A stretch of 64,000 bases of DNA from Bacteroidales bacterium (lineage in GTDB: Bacteria; Bacteroidota; Bacteroidia; Bacteroidales; UBA4417): assembly GCA_016707705.1 (NCBI GenBank), contig JADJHD010000003.1, forward strand, positions 158,436 to 222,435. The letters run 5' to 3'. Below, one piece after another: positions 46,894 to 55,047 of this stretch. Made by a program: the position numbers and the translations under genes. The notes under the pieces were generated by a model, which saw only the letters and a list, made by a program, of their open reading frames with translations, was not told the origin of the DNA and did not search any database. Within the stretch, counting starts at the first letter, position 1. The number at the start of each line of letters is the position of its first letter.

Positions 46894-47721
46894 TTAGGCA
46901 AGGAATTTTGCAGACAACTCTTTTAATTCAGCGATTTTTTCCTGTGAAAGACCTTCCGGTTCAAACCCTGCAGATTTGCACTGAAAATAGATCTGAGCTG
47001 ACTTGGCTAGGGTATCGATCAGGTCGAAGGCCTCAAAAACATCCCTTCCGATTGCAAAACTGCCATGCTTTTCCCAGATGATGACTTTATGGAATGCAAA
47101 TTTCTTCAGGGTTGCATCTGCAATATCCTGTGAACCGGGAAGCATGTAGGGCAGAAATCCTGCACCATCGGGAACAATTACCATGGTTTCCGGATGCATT
47201 CCCCAAAGAAGATGGTTGAGCGCTTCCTCATTGCAGAATTTCCGGATTTGGGTAATCGAAATCAGTTCATTGGGATGGGTGTGAACCACGGTTTTTTCCT
47301 TGGCACCCTTTAATACCAGATACTCATGAATTGCAAGATGGGTGGGAAGTTCGGAGGTTGGATGAATATTCAATACCAGTTCGCCAAGTGAAAACATCTG
47401 GTATCCATCGCCTGCATCAGTCACGCGAATCATCAGGGAGTTGTGCTCCGGATCCAGTGCCAGGTCACGCATGCGCTTGCCGGTTCCGGTAACAAGGAAG
47501 AAGAATCCTGCCAGGGATGGATACGCTCGGTCAAGTGGTAATACGGATGTTGCAGTAGGCAATAATTTCTCTCTTAATTCATCGGTCATATATTCCTGAA
47601 TATTCACCGAAATATTGCCGGCATTTCTTTCTGCCCAACCCTTTTGCCAAAGGTATTTTCCAAGTTCAGCTACTTCGCTGATGCGCCTGTTGATTTCTTT
47701 ATTGAAAGTATTGACTGACAT
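46894..47721 (-). CDS. rhaD: Rhamnulose-1-phosphate aldolase
   Basis: The 275-residue protein equals E. coli RhaD (274) in length and core motifs. It splits L-rhamnulose 1-phosphate into DHAP and L-lactaldehyde using zinc. Class II aldolase marks: ERNAGNIS (31-38), PTSELPTH with Glu124 as proposed general acid, HTHP with His147 and His149, and EKHG with His219 as zinc ligands. No rhaA or rhaB kinase lies nearby; a related class-II aldolase activity cannot be excluded. A -7 box TATCTTTG at 47793-47800 lies 70 bases upstream. Confidence 0.88.
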   Translation of the reverse strand: MSVNTFNKEINRRISEVAELGKYLWQKGWAERNAGNISVNIQEYMTDELREKLLPTATSVLPLDRAYPSLAGFFFLVTGTGKRMRDLALDPEHNSLMIRVTDAGDGYQMFSLGELVLNIHPTSELPTHLAIHEYLVLKGAKEKTVVHTHPNELISITQIRKFCNEEALNHLLWGMHPETMVIVPDGAGFLPYMLPGSQDIADATLKKFAFHKVIIWEKHGSFAIGRDVFEAFDLIDTLAKSAQIYFQCKSAGFEPEGLSQEKIAELKELSAKFLA

Positions 47722-47792
47722 AGGCCTGGTATTATGAAAGGATAATATTCATCTATTGATCCGGTAACTTTTAGAATTGGTACAATGCTTTG

Positions 47793-47800
47793 CAAAGATA
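47793..47800 (-). promoter_or_regulatory. -7 box TATCTTTG of rhaD
   Basis: Minus-strand match to TAnnTTTG, with a ~70-base leader to the ATG at 47721. Confidence 0.5.
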
Positions 47801-47954
47801 GTCCCGATCTTCATTTTTATCATGCAACTGCTTAAGCTAATCCGATGCTCTGACAAAAATCAAAAGTAAAAAATATTATCAAGACAATAAATCATTGATA
47901 AAAATATTATAAAGTAAGCAAATGATTGATAATCAGACGTCAGCAATCAGATTA

Positions 47955-48419
47955 CTAATTCAATTCCGGGGATCCTCTTCTCTTGCTTTTGAAAAAACTG
48001 CGCATTAAGTCTGCACATTCGGCTTCCATCACTCCTGATTTTACGCTTGTCCTGGGGTGAAGAATTACAGCATTCAGCAACGAATACCCTCTTTTTTCAT
48101 CCCTTGCGCCATAAACAACCCTTCCAATCTGAGCCCAGAATGAAGCACCGGCGCACATTGGACAAGGTTCAACTGTAACGTATAGGGTGCATTCGGAAAG
48201 ATATTTGCCACCAAGGAATCCTGAAGCAGAAGTAAATGCCTGCATTTCAGCATGAGCTGTAACATCATTGAGGCGTTCGGTCAGGTTATGTGCACGGGCA
48301 ATTACCCTGTTGTCGCAAACAATTACTGCCCCGATTGGAACCTCATCTTCAGCCAGTGCAAGTTTGGCTTCCTTGAGGGCTTCCTTCATAAAAGCTTCAT
48401 CAGAAAATATGGTTAGCAT
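47955..48419 (-). CDS. tadA: tRNA-specific adenosine deaminase
   Basis: The 154-residue protein has the cytidine deaminase fold with zinc site HAE (His56, Glu58) and PCPMC (Cys86, Cys89). It converts adenosine 34 of tRNA-Arg(ACG) to inosine. The compact length and VPIGAVIV and TLYVTVEPCPMCAG motifs fit TadA rather than nucleoside or guanine deaminases. It stands alone; TACTTTTG (48436-48443, minus strand) is a likely -7 box. Confidence 0.88.
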   Translation of the reverse strand: MLTIFSDEAFMKEALKEAKLALAEDEVPIGAVIVCDNRVIARAHNLTERLNDVTAHAEMQAFTSASGFLGGKYLSECTLYVTVEPCPMCAGASFWAQIGRVVYGARDEKRGYSLLNAVILHPRTSVKSGVMEAECADLMRSFFKSKRRGSPELN

Positions 48420-48435
48420 GCTTTCAGGATTTTGA

Positions 48436-48443
48436 CAAAAGTA
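48436..48443 (-). promoter_or_regulatory. -7 box TACTTTTG of tadA
   Basis: Fits TAnnTTTG, 16 bases upstream of the ATG at 48419. Confidence 0.45.
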
Positions 48444-48690
48444 AAAAAAGGAATCATGGAAGAACAGGAAAATTCTCCGGTCACAGTTGTTTGCTGAACT
48501 TGATTCTGATAAAATCCATTGAAATCCTGAAGAGTATAATCACTTATATTTCAAATATATATACAAATCAGACTTATGTATTTACCCACATATATCTTGC
48601 ATAAACATATTTATTTTATTAAATAGGTAAGAACGGTTTTAAATAATGGAAAATTTCAGTAATATTGCACTTCCAATTACAAGAGGACTA

Positions 48691-49860
48691 ATGATCAGAA
48701 AGTTACTCATTGAACATAAGTTACGTGTAGCCTTGCTTGGGCTTTTCCTGATGTTTGCATTCTCATTGCAGGCTACAGAAAATGACACAATTACATCTCC
48801 GGAAGCCGGTGTTTCCGAGCATTCCGCAGAACCCGCATCCGAAGAGAAGGGTTTTAATGCCGGTGAGATGATCATTGAGCATATTATCGACTCCCATGAA
48901 TGGCATATTCTTACCTGGAAGGGTCATCATGTTTCCATTCCACTGCCTGTAATTCTTTTGGATGAGGGCAAGCTGGTAGTCTTCAGTTCAGCGCATTTCC
49001 ATCATGGAGAAGAGGCTTACCAGGGATACAAACTGGAAGAAGAAGGCAAGAACAAGGGTAAAATTGTGAAGGTTAACGAAGACGGAACGGTAAACGAGGA
49101 AGCCAAATTACCTTTGGATTTTTCCATTACCAAGGCTGTCCTTTCCCTTTTTATCGGAGCAATTCTGCTTCTTGTTATTTTCCTAACTGCTGCAAGGCGT
49201 TATTCTGCAAATCCTAACCGTGCTCCAAAGGGCATACAATCGGCTGTTGAGCCACTGATTATCTTCGTAAGGGATGACGTAGCTATTCCAGCAATCGGAA
49301 AGAAGAAGTACAAAAAATACATGCCTTACCTGCTTACCATCTTTTTCTTCATTTTCCTGAACAATCTGATGGGATTGATTCCATTCTTCCCGGGTGGCGT
49401 CAACCTTACCGGTAATCTGGCAGTAACCATGGTAATGGCTATTTCTACCTTCCTCATTACCACATTCAGCGGTAACCGCAGTTATTGGATTCATATCGTT
49501 AATACACCCGGAGTTCCCTGGTGGTTGAAGATTCCAGTTCCCCTCATGCCGGTTGTTGAGTTGATTGGATTGATTACAAAGCCTTTCGTACTGATGGTCC
49601 GTTTGTTCGCAAACATCACCGCCGGGCATATTATCCTGCTGGGTTTCATGAGCCTTATTTTCATTTTCGGCAGCATGTCGCCATGGATTGGAGTTGCGGT
49701 ATCACCGGTATCCATTCTTTTTGGTGTATTCATGAGCCTGTTGGAATTGCTGGTAGCCTTTATTCAGGCTTATGTTTTCACCCTGTTATCGGCCATCTAT
49801 TTTGGAATGGCTGTTGAAGAGCATCATCATGAACATGCTGCAGAGCATGAATCTCATTAA
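48691..49860 (+). CDS. atpB: ATP synthase F0 subunit a
   Basis: I start at the ATG at 48691 because a signal peptide (MIRKLLIEHKLRVALLGLFLMFAFSLQA) begins there and AAGAGGA precedes it; an ATG at 48646 would add 15 residues. The 389-residue subunit a carries the N-terminal extension known in Bacteroidota and about five helices with the essential Arg in MVRLFANITAGH (stator arginine facing the c-ring). The tail is histidine-rich (EEHHHEHAAEHESH). It is the first F1Fo gene in the window, with the order a, c, b, delta, alpha, gamma. Confidence 0.93.
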   Translation: MIRKLLIEHKLRVALLGLFLMFAFSLQATENDTITSPEAGVSEHSAEPASEEKGFNAGEMIIEHIIDSHEWHILTWKGHHVSIPLPVILLDEGKLVVFSSAHFHHGEEAYQGYKLEEEGKNKGKIVKVNEDGTVNEEAKLPLDFSITKAVLSLFIGAILLLVIFLTAARRYSANPNRAPKGIQSAVEPLIIFVRDDVAIPAIGKKKYKKYMPYLLTIFFFIFLNNLMGLIPFFPGGVNLTGNLAVTMVMAISTFLITTFSGNRSYWIHIVNTPGVPWWLKIPVPLMPVVELIGLITKPFVLMVRLFANITAGHIILLGFMSLIFIFGSMSPWIGVAVSPVSILFGVFMSLLELLVAFIQAYVFTLLSAIYFGMAVEEHHHEHAAEHESH

Positions 49861-49901
49861 TAGAGTCCACATTCATTACTAACAACCATAAATTAAATCC
49901 T

Positions 49902-50165
49902 ATGTCACTTTTAGCCGTATTACTCCAGGCAGCAGCCAACCTGGCACCCGTAGCATTAATGGGAGCCGGAATCGGTGCAGGAATCGCAGCAATCGGCGCT
50001 GGTATCGGCATTGGCCAGATTGGTAAGGGCGCGCTCGAATCAATCGCACGTCAACCGGAAAGCGTCGGCGATATCCGCTCGAATATGATTGTTGCAGCAG
50101 CTCTGATCGAAGGGGTAGCCTTCTTCGCAATCGTTGTTTGCTTGCTTATCGTATTCCTTGCTTAA
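49902..50165 (+). CDS. atpE: ATP synthase F0 subunit c
   Basis: The 87-residue two-helix proteolipid has a glycine-rich first helix (IGAGIAAIGAGIGIGQIGKG), the polar loop ARQPE and the ion-binding glutamate in AALIEGVAF in helix 2. A Gln is present in GIGQ, as in Na+-binding c-rings, but the Ser/Thr residues after the Glu are Gly-Val, so proton coupling is more likely. A hairpin lies between it and atpF. Subunit c forms the rotor ring, so it needs higher output than its neighbours. Confidence 0.95.
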   Translation: MSLLAVLLQAAANLAPVALMGAGIGAGIAAIGAGIGIGQIGKGALESIARQPESVGDIRSNMIVAAALIEGVAFFAIVVCLLIVFLA

Positions 50166-50182
50166 AAATGTTTCCTGTTCCT

Positions 50183-50207
50183 GCATCCCGGCGTCTGGCC
50201 GGGATGC
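50183..50207 (+). other. Stem-loop between atpE and atpF
   Basis: GCATCCCGGC pairs with GCCGGGATGC around a GTCTG loop, 10 perfect pairs; it is not followed by a T-run, so it looks like an mRNA stability or processing element rather than a terminator. Confidence 0.6.
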
Positions 50208-50280
50208 CAGGATAGGAATCTGCCGTGGATACCGGAAATCTGAACAATTGGAATTTATTTAGGAACAGAACTACAACACT

Positions 50281-50775
50281 ATGGAACTGGTAAAAGTAGA
50301 TATCGGTTTATTATTCTGGATGACTCTTACTTTCAGTCTCTTGCTTTTCATTCTTGGAAAGTTTGCCTGGAAGCCGATCATGAAAATGTTGCATGAACGT
50401 GAAGATTCCATCGAAAAAGCCCTCAATGCAGCAGAAGATGCTAAAAAGGAGATGCTGAAGCTTAAAGCAGGCAATGAACAATTGCTGCTCGAAGCCAAGG
50501 AAGAACGGGATGCCTTGTTGCGTGATGCCAGAAAAGTGAGAGAGTCAATTATTGACGAAGCCCGCCTGAAAGCCAATGAGGAAGCTAACCGGATCATTGA
50601 GAATGCCCGCGAAAGCATCAACTACGAAAAGATGGCAGCCATCAATGACCTGAAAAATCAGATTGCAGCCATTTCCATTGAGATAGCTGAGAAACTGATT
50701 ATTCAGGAACTTTCGGATAAGGATAAGCAACACCAGCTGACTGAAAAACTGCTGAAGGAAGTGAAGATCAACTAA
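50281..50775 (+). CDS. atpF: ATP synthase F0 subunit b
   Basis: The 164-residue protein has one N-terminal membrane helix (LFWMTLTFSLLLFILGKFAW) and a long charged coiled coil, as in the peripheral stalk b subunit. Its gene is third in the ATP synthase operon, 116 bases after atpE with an intergenic hairpin. The length and spacing are normal for the family. Confidence 0.94.
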   Translation: MELVKVDIGLLFWMTLTFSLLLFILGKFAWKPIMKMLHEREDSIEKALNAAEDAKKEMLKLKAGNEQLLLEAKEERDALLRDARKVRESIIDEARLKANEEANRIIENARESINYEKMAAINDLKNQIAAISIEIAEKLIIQELSDKDKQHQLTEKLLKEVKIN

Positions 50776-50825
50776 CAGTTCTTCCTTATTTCAATTACCC
50801 GGAATAATTTATACATCCATCGTAA

Positions 50826-51383
50826 ATGAATCATTCACAGATAACGCTCAGGTACGCTAAAGCTCTGTTTGACCTGTCACTGGAAACAAAAATCCTTGAC
50901 AAGGTGAATGCAGATATGGCTCTGATCGACAAGGTATGTTCCGAGAACCGTGAATTGAGAGGAATGTTGCAAAATCCCGTGATCTCTGCTGATAAGAAGC
51001 AGAAGGTCATGGAAAAGATTTTCTTTGGCAATATCCAGGAACTGACGGTACGCTTCATTCATATCCTCATGCGCAAGCACAGGGAATTCCATATCATGGG
51101 AATCGCCGGAGCTTTTGTTGACCTCTACAAGGAATATAAGGGCATCAAGACTGCCTACGTTAGTACAGTTGTTCCTCTCTCTGATTCAGAACGCACCTCA
51201 ATTCTGTCAGTCCTGAAAGAGCTTACCAGCAGCGAAATTGAACTGGTTGAAAGCATTAAGGCTGATATTCTGGGAGGATTTGTCCTTAACCTCGACAACT
51301 ACCAGTTGGATCAGAGCGTTACAGCCAAGATCAAGCAATTACGGAAAGATTTTGATAAAAACCTTTATGTAAAAGGGTTCTAA
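50826..51383 (+). CDS. atpH: ATP synthase F1 subunit delta
   Basis: The 185-residue soluble protein is all-helical, starting with ITLRYAKALFDLS and ending in LRKDFDKNLYVKGF, typical of the F1 delta (OSCP-like) subunit that couples the peripheral stalk to the head. It follows atpF after 50 bases and precedes atpA by 49 bases. Confidence 0.92.
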   Translation: MNHSQITLRYAKALFDLSLETKILDKVNADMALIDKVCSENRELRGMLQNPVISADKKQKVMEKIFFGNIQELTVRFIHILMRKHREFHIMGIAGAFVDLYKEYKGIKTAYVSTVVPLSDSERTSILSVLKELTSSEIELVESIKADILGGFVLNLDNYQLDQSVTAKIKQLRKDFDKNLYVKGF

Positions 51384-51432
51384 GAGTTTTCCCCGAGTAA
51401 AACATAACACATCATAGAAAAAAGTTTAGTAT

Positions 51433-53016
51433 ATGGCAGAAATTAAACCCGCAGAAGTCACCGCAATCCTTAGACAGGAATTGGCAGGTTTCAAAACTGA
51501 AGCTGAAATTCAGGAAATTGGAACAGTATTGCAGGTTGGTGACGGTATTGCCCGTGTATATGGCCTTACAAAAGCACAAAGCGGCGAGCTGGTCCAGTTT
51601 ACCAAAACCGGAATTAAAGGAATCGTACTCAACCTTGAAGAAGATAACGTCGGAGTTGTATTGCTCGGCGAATCAAAGGACATCAAGGAAGGCGACACCG
51701 TTCAGCGTACCCGCACAATCGCCTCCGTTCAGGTTGGGGAAGGCCTCCTTGGCCGTGTTATCAATACCATTGGTGAACCTATCGATGGCAAGGGTGAAGT
51801 TAAAGGCACCCTCTATGAAATGCCACTGGAACGCAAAGCTCCCGGTGTAATTTTCCGCCAGCCGGTTACTGAACCTCTTCAAACCGGTATCAAGGCTATC
51901 GATGCCATGATTCCAATCGGCCGCGGACAGCGTGAACTTATCATCGGCGACCGCCAGACTGGTAAGTCAGCTATTGCCATTGATACTATCATCAATCAGA
52001 AAGAATTTTTCGAAAAGGGAAATCCTGTATATTGCATTTATGTAGCTGTCGGACAAAAAGGCTCTACCGTTGCAAATGTTGTTAAAACACTTGAGGACAA
52101 CGGAGCCATGGCTTACACAGTTGTTATCTGTGCTACCGCTTCCGACCCTGCAGCCATGCAGTTCTATGCTCCTTTCACCGGTGCAGCCATTGGTGAGTTC
52201 TTCAGAGATTCAGGCCGCTCAGCGCTCGTGATCTATGATGACCTTTCAAAGCAGGCTGTTGCCTACCGTGAAGTTTCCCTTCTGCTTCGTCGTCCCCCCG
52301 GACGTGAAGCTTACCCGGGTGACGTATTCTACCTGCACTCACGCCTTCTTGAACGTGCCGCCAAGGTTATCAAGAGCGATGCAATTGCAGCTAAAATGAA
52401 TGACCTTCCTGAATCACTCAAGCCTATCGTGAAGGGTGGCGGATCACTTACCGCTCTTCCAATTATTGAGACTCAGGCAGGTGACGTTTCAGCCTATATC
52501 CCAACTAACGTAATCTCCATTACTGACGGACAGATCTTCCTCGAAACAGCGCTTTTCAACTCAGGTATCAGGCCTGCTATCAACGTTGGTATCTCGGTAT
52601 CACGCGTTGGAGGTAATGCCCAGATCAAGGCCATGAAGAAAGTTGCAGGAACACTGAAACTTGCTCAGGCTGAATACAGGGAACTGGAAGCTTTTGCCAA
52701 ATTCGGTTCCGACCTGGATGCCGCTACCAAGAATATTCTTGATAAAGGTGCACGTAACGTGGAAATCCTCAAACAGGATCAGTATTCACCAGTTCCGGTT
52801 GAAAAGCAGGTTGCGATTATTGCCTGTGGAACAAGAGGACTGCTCAGGAATGTTCCAGTAAAGAGCGTTAAGGATTTTGAAGCTGAATTCCTGCATCATC
52901 TTGAACTTAAGCATTCTGACTTGCTGGCCGATTTGAGGCAGGGTAAGCTCGATGATGAAATTCTTGCTAAAATAGATGCAGTAGCAGCGGAAATATCTGC
53001 CAAGTACAGCAAATAA
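51433..53016 (+). CDS. atpA: ATP synthase F1 subunit alpha
   Basis: This 527-residue subunit has the Walker A GDRQTGKS (172-179), VGQKGSTVAN and the arginine-finger region near DSGRSALVIYDDLSKQAVAYR. It forms the noncatalytic nucleotide-binding sites of the F1 head together with the beta subunit, whose gene is not in the operon. Full length and highly conserved. Confidence 0.97.
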   Translation: MAEIKPAEVTAILRQELAGFKTEAEIQEIGTVLQVGDGIARVYGLTKAQSGELVQFTKTGIKGIVLNLEEDNVGVVLLGESKDIKEGDTVQRTRTIASVQVGEGLLGRVINTIGEPIDGKGEVKGTLYEMPLERKAPGVIFRQPVTEPLQTGIKAIDAMIPIGRGQRELIIGDRQTGKSAIAIDTIINQKEFFEKGNPVYCIYVAVGQKGSTVANVVKTLEDNGAMAYTVVICATASDPAAMQFYAPFTGAAIGEFFRDSGRSALVIYDDLSKQAVAYREVSLLLRRPPGREAYPGDVFYLHSRLLERAAKVIKSDAIAAKMNDLPESLKPIVKGGGSLTALPIIETQAGDVSAYIPTNVISITDGQIFLETALFNSGIRPAINVGISVSRVGGNAQIKAMKKVAGTLKLAQAEYRELEAFAKFGSDLDAATKNILDKGARNVEILKQDQYSPVPVEKQVAIIACGTRGLLRNVPVKSVKDFEAEFLHHLELKHSDLLADLRQGKLDDEILAKIDAVAAEISAKYSK

Positions 53017-53080
53017 TTACCGGTACTGATCAGAATAACAGAGTTAGTTTGCAATAGAGCATTCGCTTAATCACTTTCAG

Positions 53081-53980
53081 ATGCCCAGTTTAAAAGAAGT
53101 ACGCATAAGGATTGCCTCGGTCAAGTCGACCCAACAGATAACCAGCGCCATGAAAATGGTTGCTGCGTCAAAGTTGCGCCGCGCCCAGAATGCCATCCTG
53201 AAAATGCGCCCTTATGCTGCCAAACTCAAGGAAATCCTTCAGAACCTTTCTGCAAGCATTGATTCGTCAGCTGATAACTTATACGCCCGCCAGGGAAACA
53301 GCAATAAGGTTTTGCTTATTGTTCTGACCTCGAATCGCGGACTATGCGGAGCTTTCAATTCCAATGTTCTGAAGATGACTCTCAGTTGCATCAATGAAAA
53401 GTATGCAACTGCAAGCCAGCAGGGTACTCTTAGCCTGATGACCATAGGTAAAAAGGGAACTGAATTCTTTACCAAAAGAGGATATAATGTTGTAGAATCC
53501 CATGATGGTATCTATGATAACCTCACCTGGGATAATGCCTCCGTTATCGCAAATGGACTGATGAAATCATTTGCATCCGGCGAATACGACAGGATTGACA
53601 TTATCTATAACCAATTCAAGAATGCTGCTGTCCAGAAACTTACTGTAGAGCAATTCCTTCCGGTTGAAGCTCCAAAAGAAGAACCCACAGATGCCGGTAA
53701 GAAAGTTGAAAGCAGCAAGGTTGATTATATTTTTGAACCTTCACAGGAAGAGATTGTCACCGAGTTGATTCCAAAATCGTTGAAGATTCAGTTCTACAAG
53801 GCATTGCTGGATTCGTTTGCATCTGAACACGGCGCCCGTATGACTGCCATGCATCAGGCAACTGATAATGCCCGCGATCTTCTCAGGGATCTTAACCTTG
53901 CTTACAATAAAGCCCGCCAGGCTTCAATTACCAAGGAAATCCTTGAAATCGTCGGAGGAGCGGAAGCCCTTAAGGGGTAG
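53081..53980 (+). CDS. atpG: ATP synthase F1 subunit gamma
   Basis: The 299-residue central-stalk subunit begins MPSLKEVRIRIASVKSTQQITSAMKMV, the typical N-terminal helix, and ends with a matching C-terminal helix (RDLLRDLNLAYNKARQASITKEI). It turns inside the alpha-beta ring. In most bacteria atpD and atpC (beta and epsilon) follow; here the operon ends, as known in Bacteroidota. Confidence 0.95.
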   Translation: MPSLKEVRIRIASVKSTQQITSAMKMVAASKLRRAQNAILKMRPYAAKLKEILQNLSASIDSSADNLYARQGNSNKVLLIVLTSNRGLCGAFNSNVLKMTLSCINEKYATASQQGTLSLMTIGKKGTEFFTKRGYNVVESHDGIYDNLTWDNASVIANGLMKSFASGEYDRIDIIYNQFKNAAVQKLTVEQFLPVEAPKEEPTDAGKKVESSKVDYIFEPSQEEIVTELIPKSLKIQFYKALLDSFASEHGARMTAMHQATDNARDLLRDLNLAYNKARQASITKEILEIVGGAEALKG

Positions 53981-54124
53981 TTGTTGCGGGTTTTTGATTG
54001 CGGATTGCGGATTGAGACGGGGAGACTTTGAGACAAGGAGACTCTGAGACGGGGAGACTTTGAGACGGGGAGACAAGGAGACAATGGGATGTGTCCGCCA
54101 GCCAGCGGATGAAAATGATATCAG

Positions 54125-54140
54125 TCCGCCGGCTGGCGGA
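54125..54140. repeat. Dispersed GC palindrome TCCGCCGGCTGGCGGA
   Basis: 16-base near-perfect inverted repeat of the class shared with 60305-60320. Confidence 0.6.
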
Positions 54141-54153
54141 TCAGTGCCATCTT

Positions 54154-54167
54154 TCCGCCGCGGCGGA
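54154..54167. repeat. Dispersed GC palindrome TCCGCCGCGGCGGA
   Basis: Identical to the palindrome at 32885-32898 inside the tRNA-like copy. Confidence 0.6.
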
Positions 54168-54320
54168 CATCAGTGTTCTATTTTGTGCTGGTGGTAATGT
54201 TTTGAAACCACTTAGGCACACTAAGTAAAAAGTTAAAATATAGAGGTTTACTGTTGCTACTAACAACTAACAACTGTCAACTAACAACTAAGATATTACG
54301 CGTGAAATTGCATGATTGAA

Positions 54321-54352
54321 GCAGGTTGTCTTACGAGGCAACCTGTTTTTTT
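54321..54352 (+). terminator. Intrinsic terminator, probably of the ATP synthase operon
   Basis: CAGGTTGTC / GGCAACCTG stem followed by a T-run on the plus strand, 340 bases after the atpG stop. Confidence 0.7.
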
Positions 54353-54363
54353 ATGCGGGATAA

Positions 54364-54927
54364 TTACTTGGAGGACTCGATAGAACTGACCAGTTCATGA
54401 TACCAGGTCTCACCATATTTACGGGTAAGGGAATCCTTGAGAAAAATGTATAAAGGCACATCATGAATCTTTCCTTTCTTCAGTGCGGGCTCGCAGATAT
54501 GCCATTCATGATAGTTCACAGCATCGAAGCCTTTGTAGTTGCTGATGCGAACAGGATACAGATGACAGGAAACAGGTTTTGGGAAAGATATTTTTCCCTC
54601 CTGCTGAGCTCTCTCAATAGCACATTTGGCAGTTCCATCCTCAAAGAAAACAAAAGCACATTCCTGGTCATTCACAAGAGGTGTAACAAAATGACCCAGC
54701 ATATCGTAATCGAAAACGCCATTCTTTTCAACGGCTTCTATCCCTGCCGGAACCATATAGGGCTTGATTTCATCCAGGGCATCTTCCAGTATTGAGATTT
54801 CTTCCTCATCAAGGGGAGCACCTGCATCACCTTCAACGCAGCACGCGCCATGGCACTTATCAAGATCGCAGATAAATCTGACACCTTTCAGATCATCTGA
54901 TACTAATGTATTATCAATGGCTATCAT
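54364..54927 (-). CDS. DUF3109 cysteine-cluster protein
   Basis: The 187-residue protein matches DUF3109, a Bacteroidota relative of YkgJ-type cysteine-cluster proteins. Conserved cysteines lie in DKCHGACCVEGDAG (near 24-34), at QECAF (98) and KCAIERA (112), SCHLYPVRI (130) and WHICEPALKKG. A metal or Fe-S site is likely, but the function is not known. A TATCTTTG box at 54932-54939 stands next to the ATG. Confidence 0.85.
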   Translation of the reverse strand: MIAIDNTLVSDDLKGVRFICDLDKCHGACCVEGDAGAPLDEEEISILEDALDEIKPYMVPAGIEAVEKNGVFDYDMLGHFVTPLVNDQECAFVFFEDGTAKCAIERAQQEGKISFPKPVSCHLYPVRISNYKGFDAVNYHEWHICEPALKKGKIHDVPLYIFLKDSLTRKYGETWYHELVSSIESSK

Positions 54928-54931
54928 GCTG

Positions 54932-54939
54932 CAAAGATA
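54932..54939 (-). promoter_or_regulatory. -7 box TATCTTTG of the DUF3109 gene
   Basis: Minus-strand TAnnTTTG match followed by GCAGC and the ATG; the transcript would start at or next to the start codon. Confidence 0.5.
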
Positions 54940-55035
54940 GCTTTTTCAGCGCAGACCTGCCGGATCATAGTTTTCATGAGAGGGCTGGTATATAAGGTAA
55001 AGGCATCGGGATTTTATCATATGATGCATTATCAT

Positions 55036-55043
55036 TACCTTTG
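55036..55043 (+). promoter_or_regulatory. -7 box TACCTTTG of the glycyl-tRNA synthetase gene
   Basis: TAnnTTTG match followed by GCAGC and the ATG at 55048; it also argues against the in-frame start at 54976. Confidence 0.5.
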
Positions 55044-55047
55044 CAGC

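Larger units (their letters stand above)
53981..54320. other. Gap with short tandem repeats and GC palindromes after the ATP synthase operon
   Basis: No gene seen. At 54014-54083 a GAGACGGGGAGACTTT-like phrase is repeated imperfectly, and CTAACAA-type heptamers recur at about 54259-54291. The TCCGCC...GGCGGA palindromes at 54125-54140 and 54154-54167 and a degenerate one at 54094-54109 stand between them. Confidence 0.6.
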
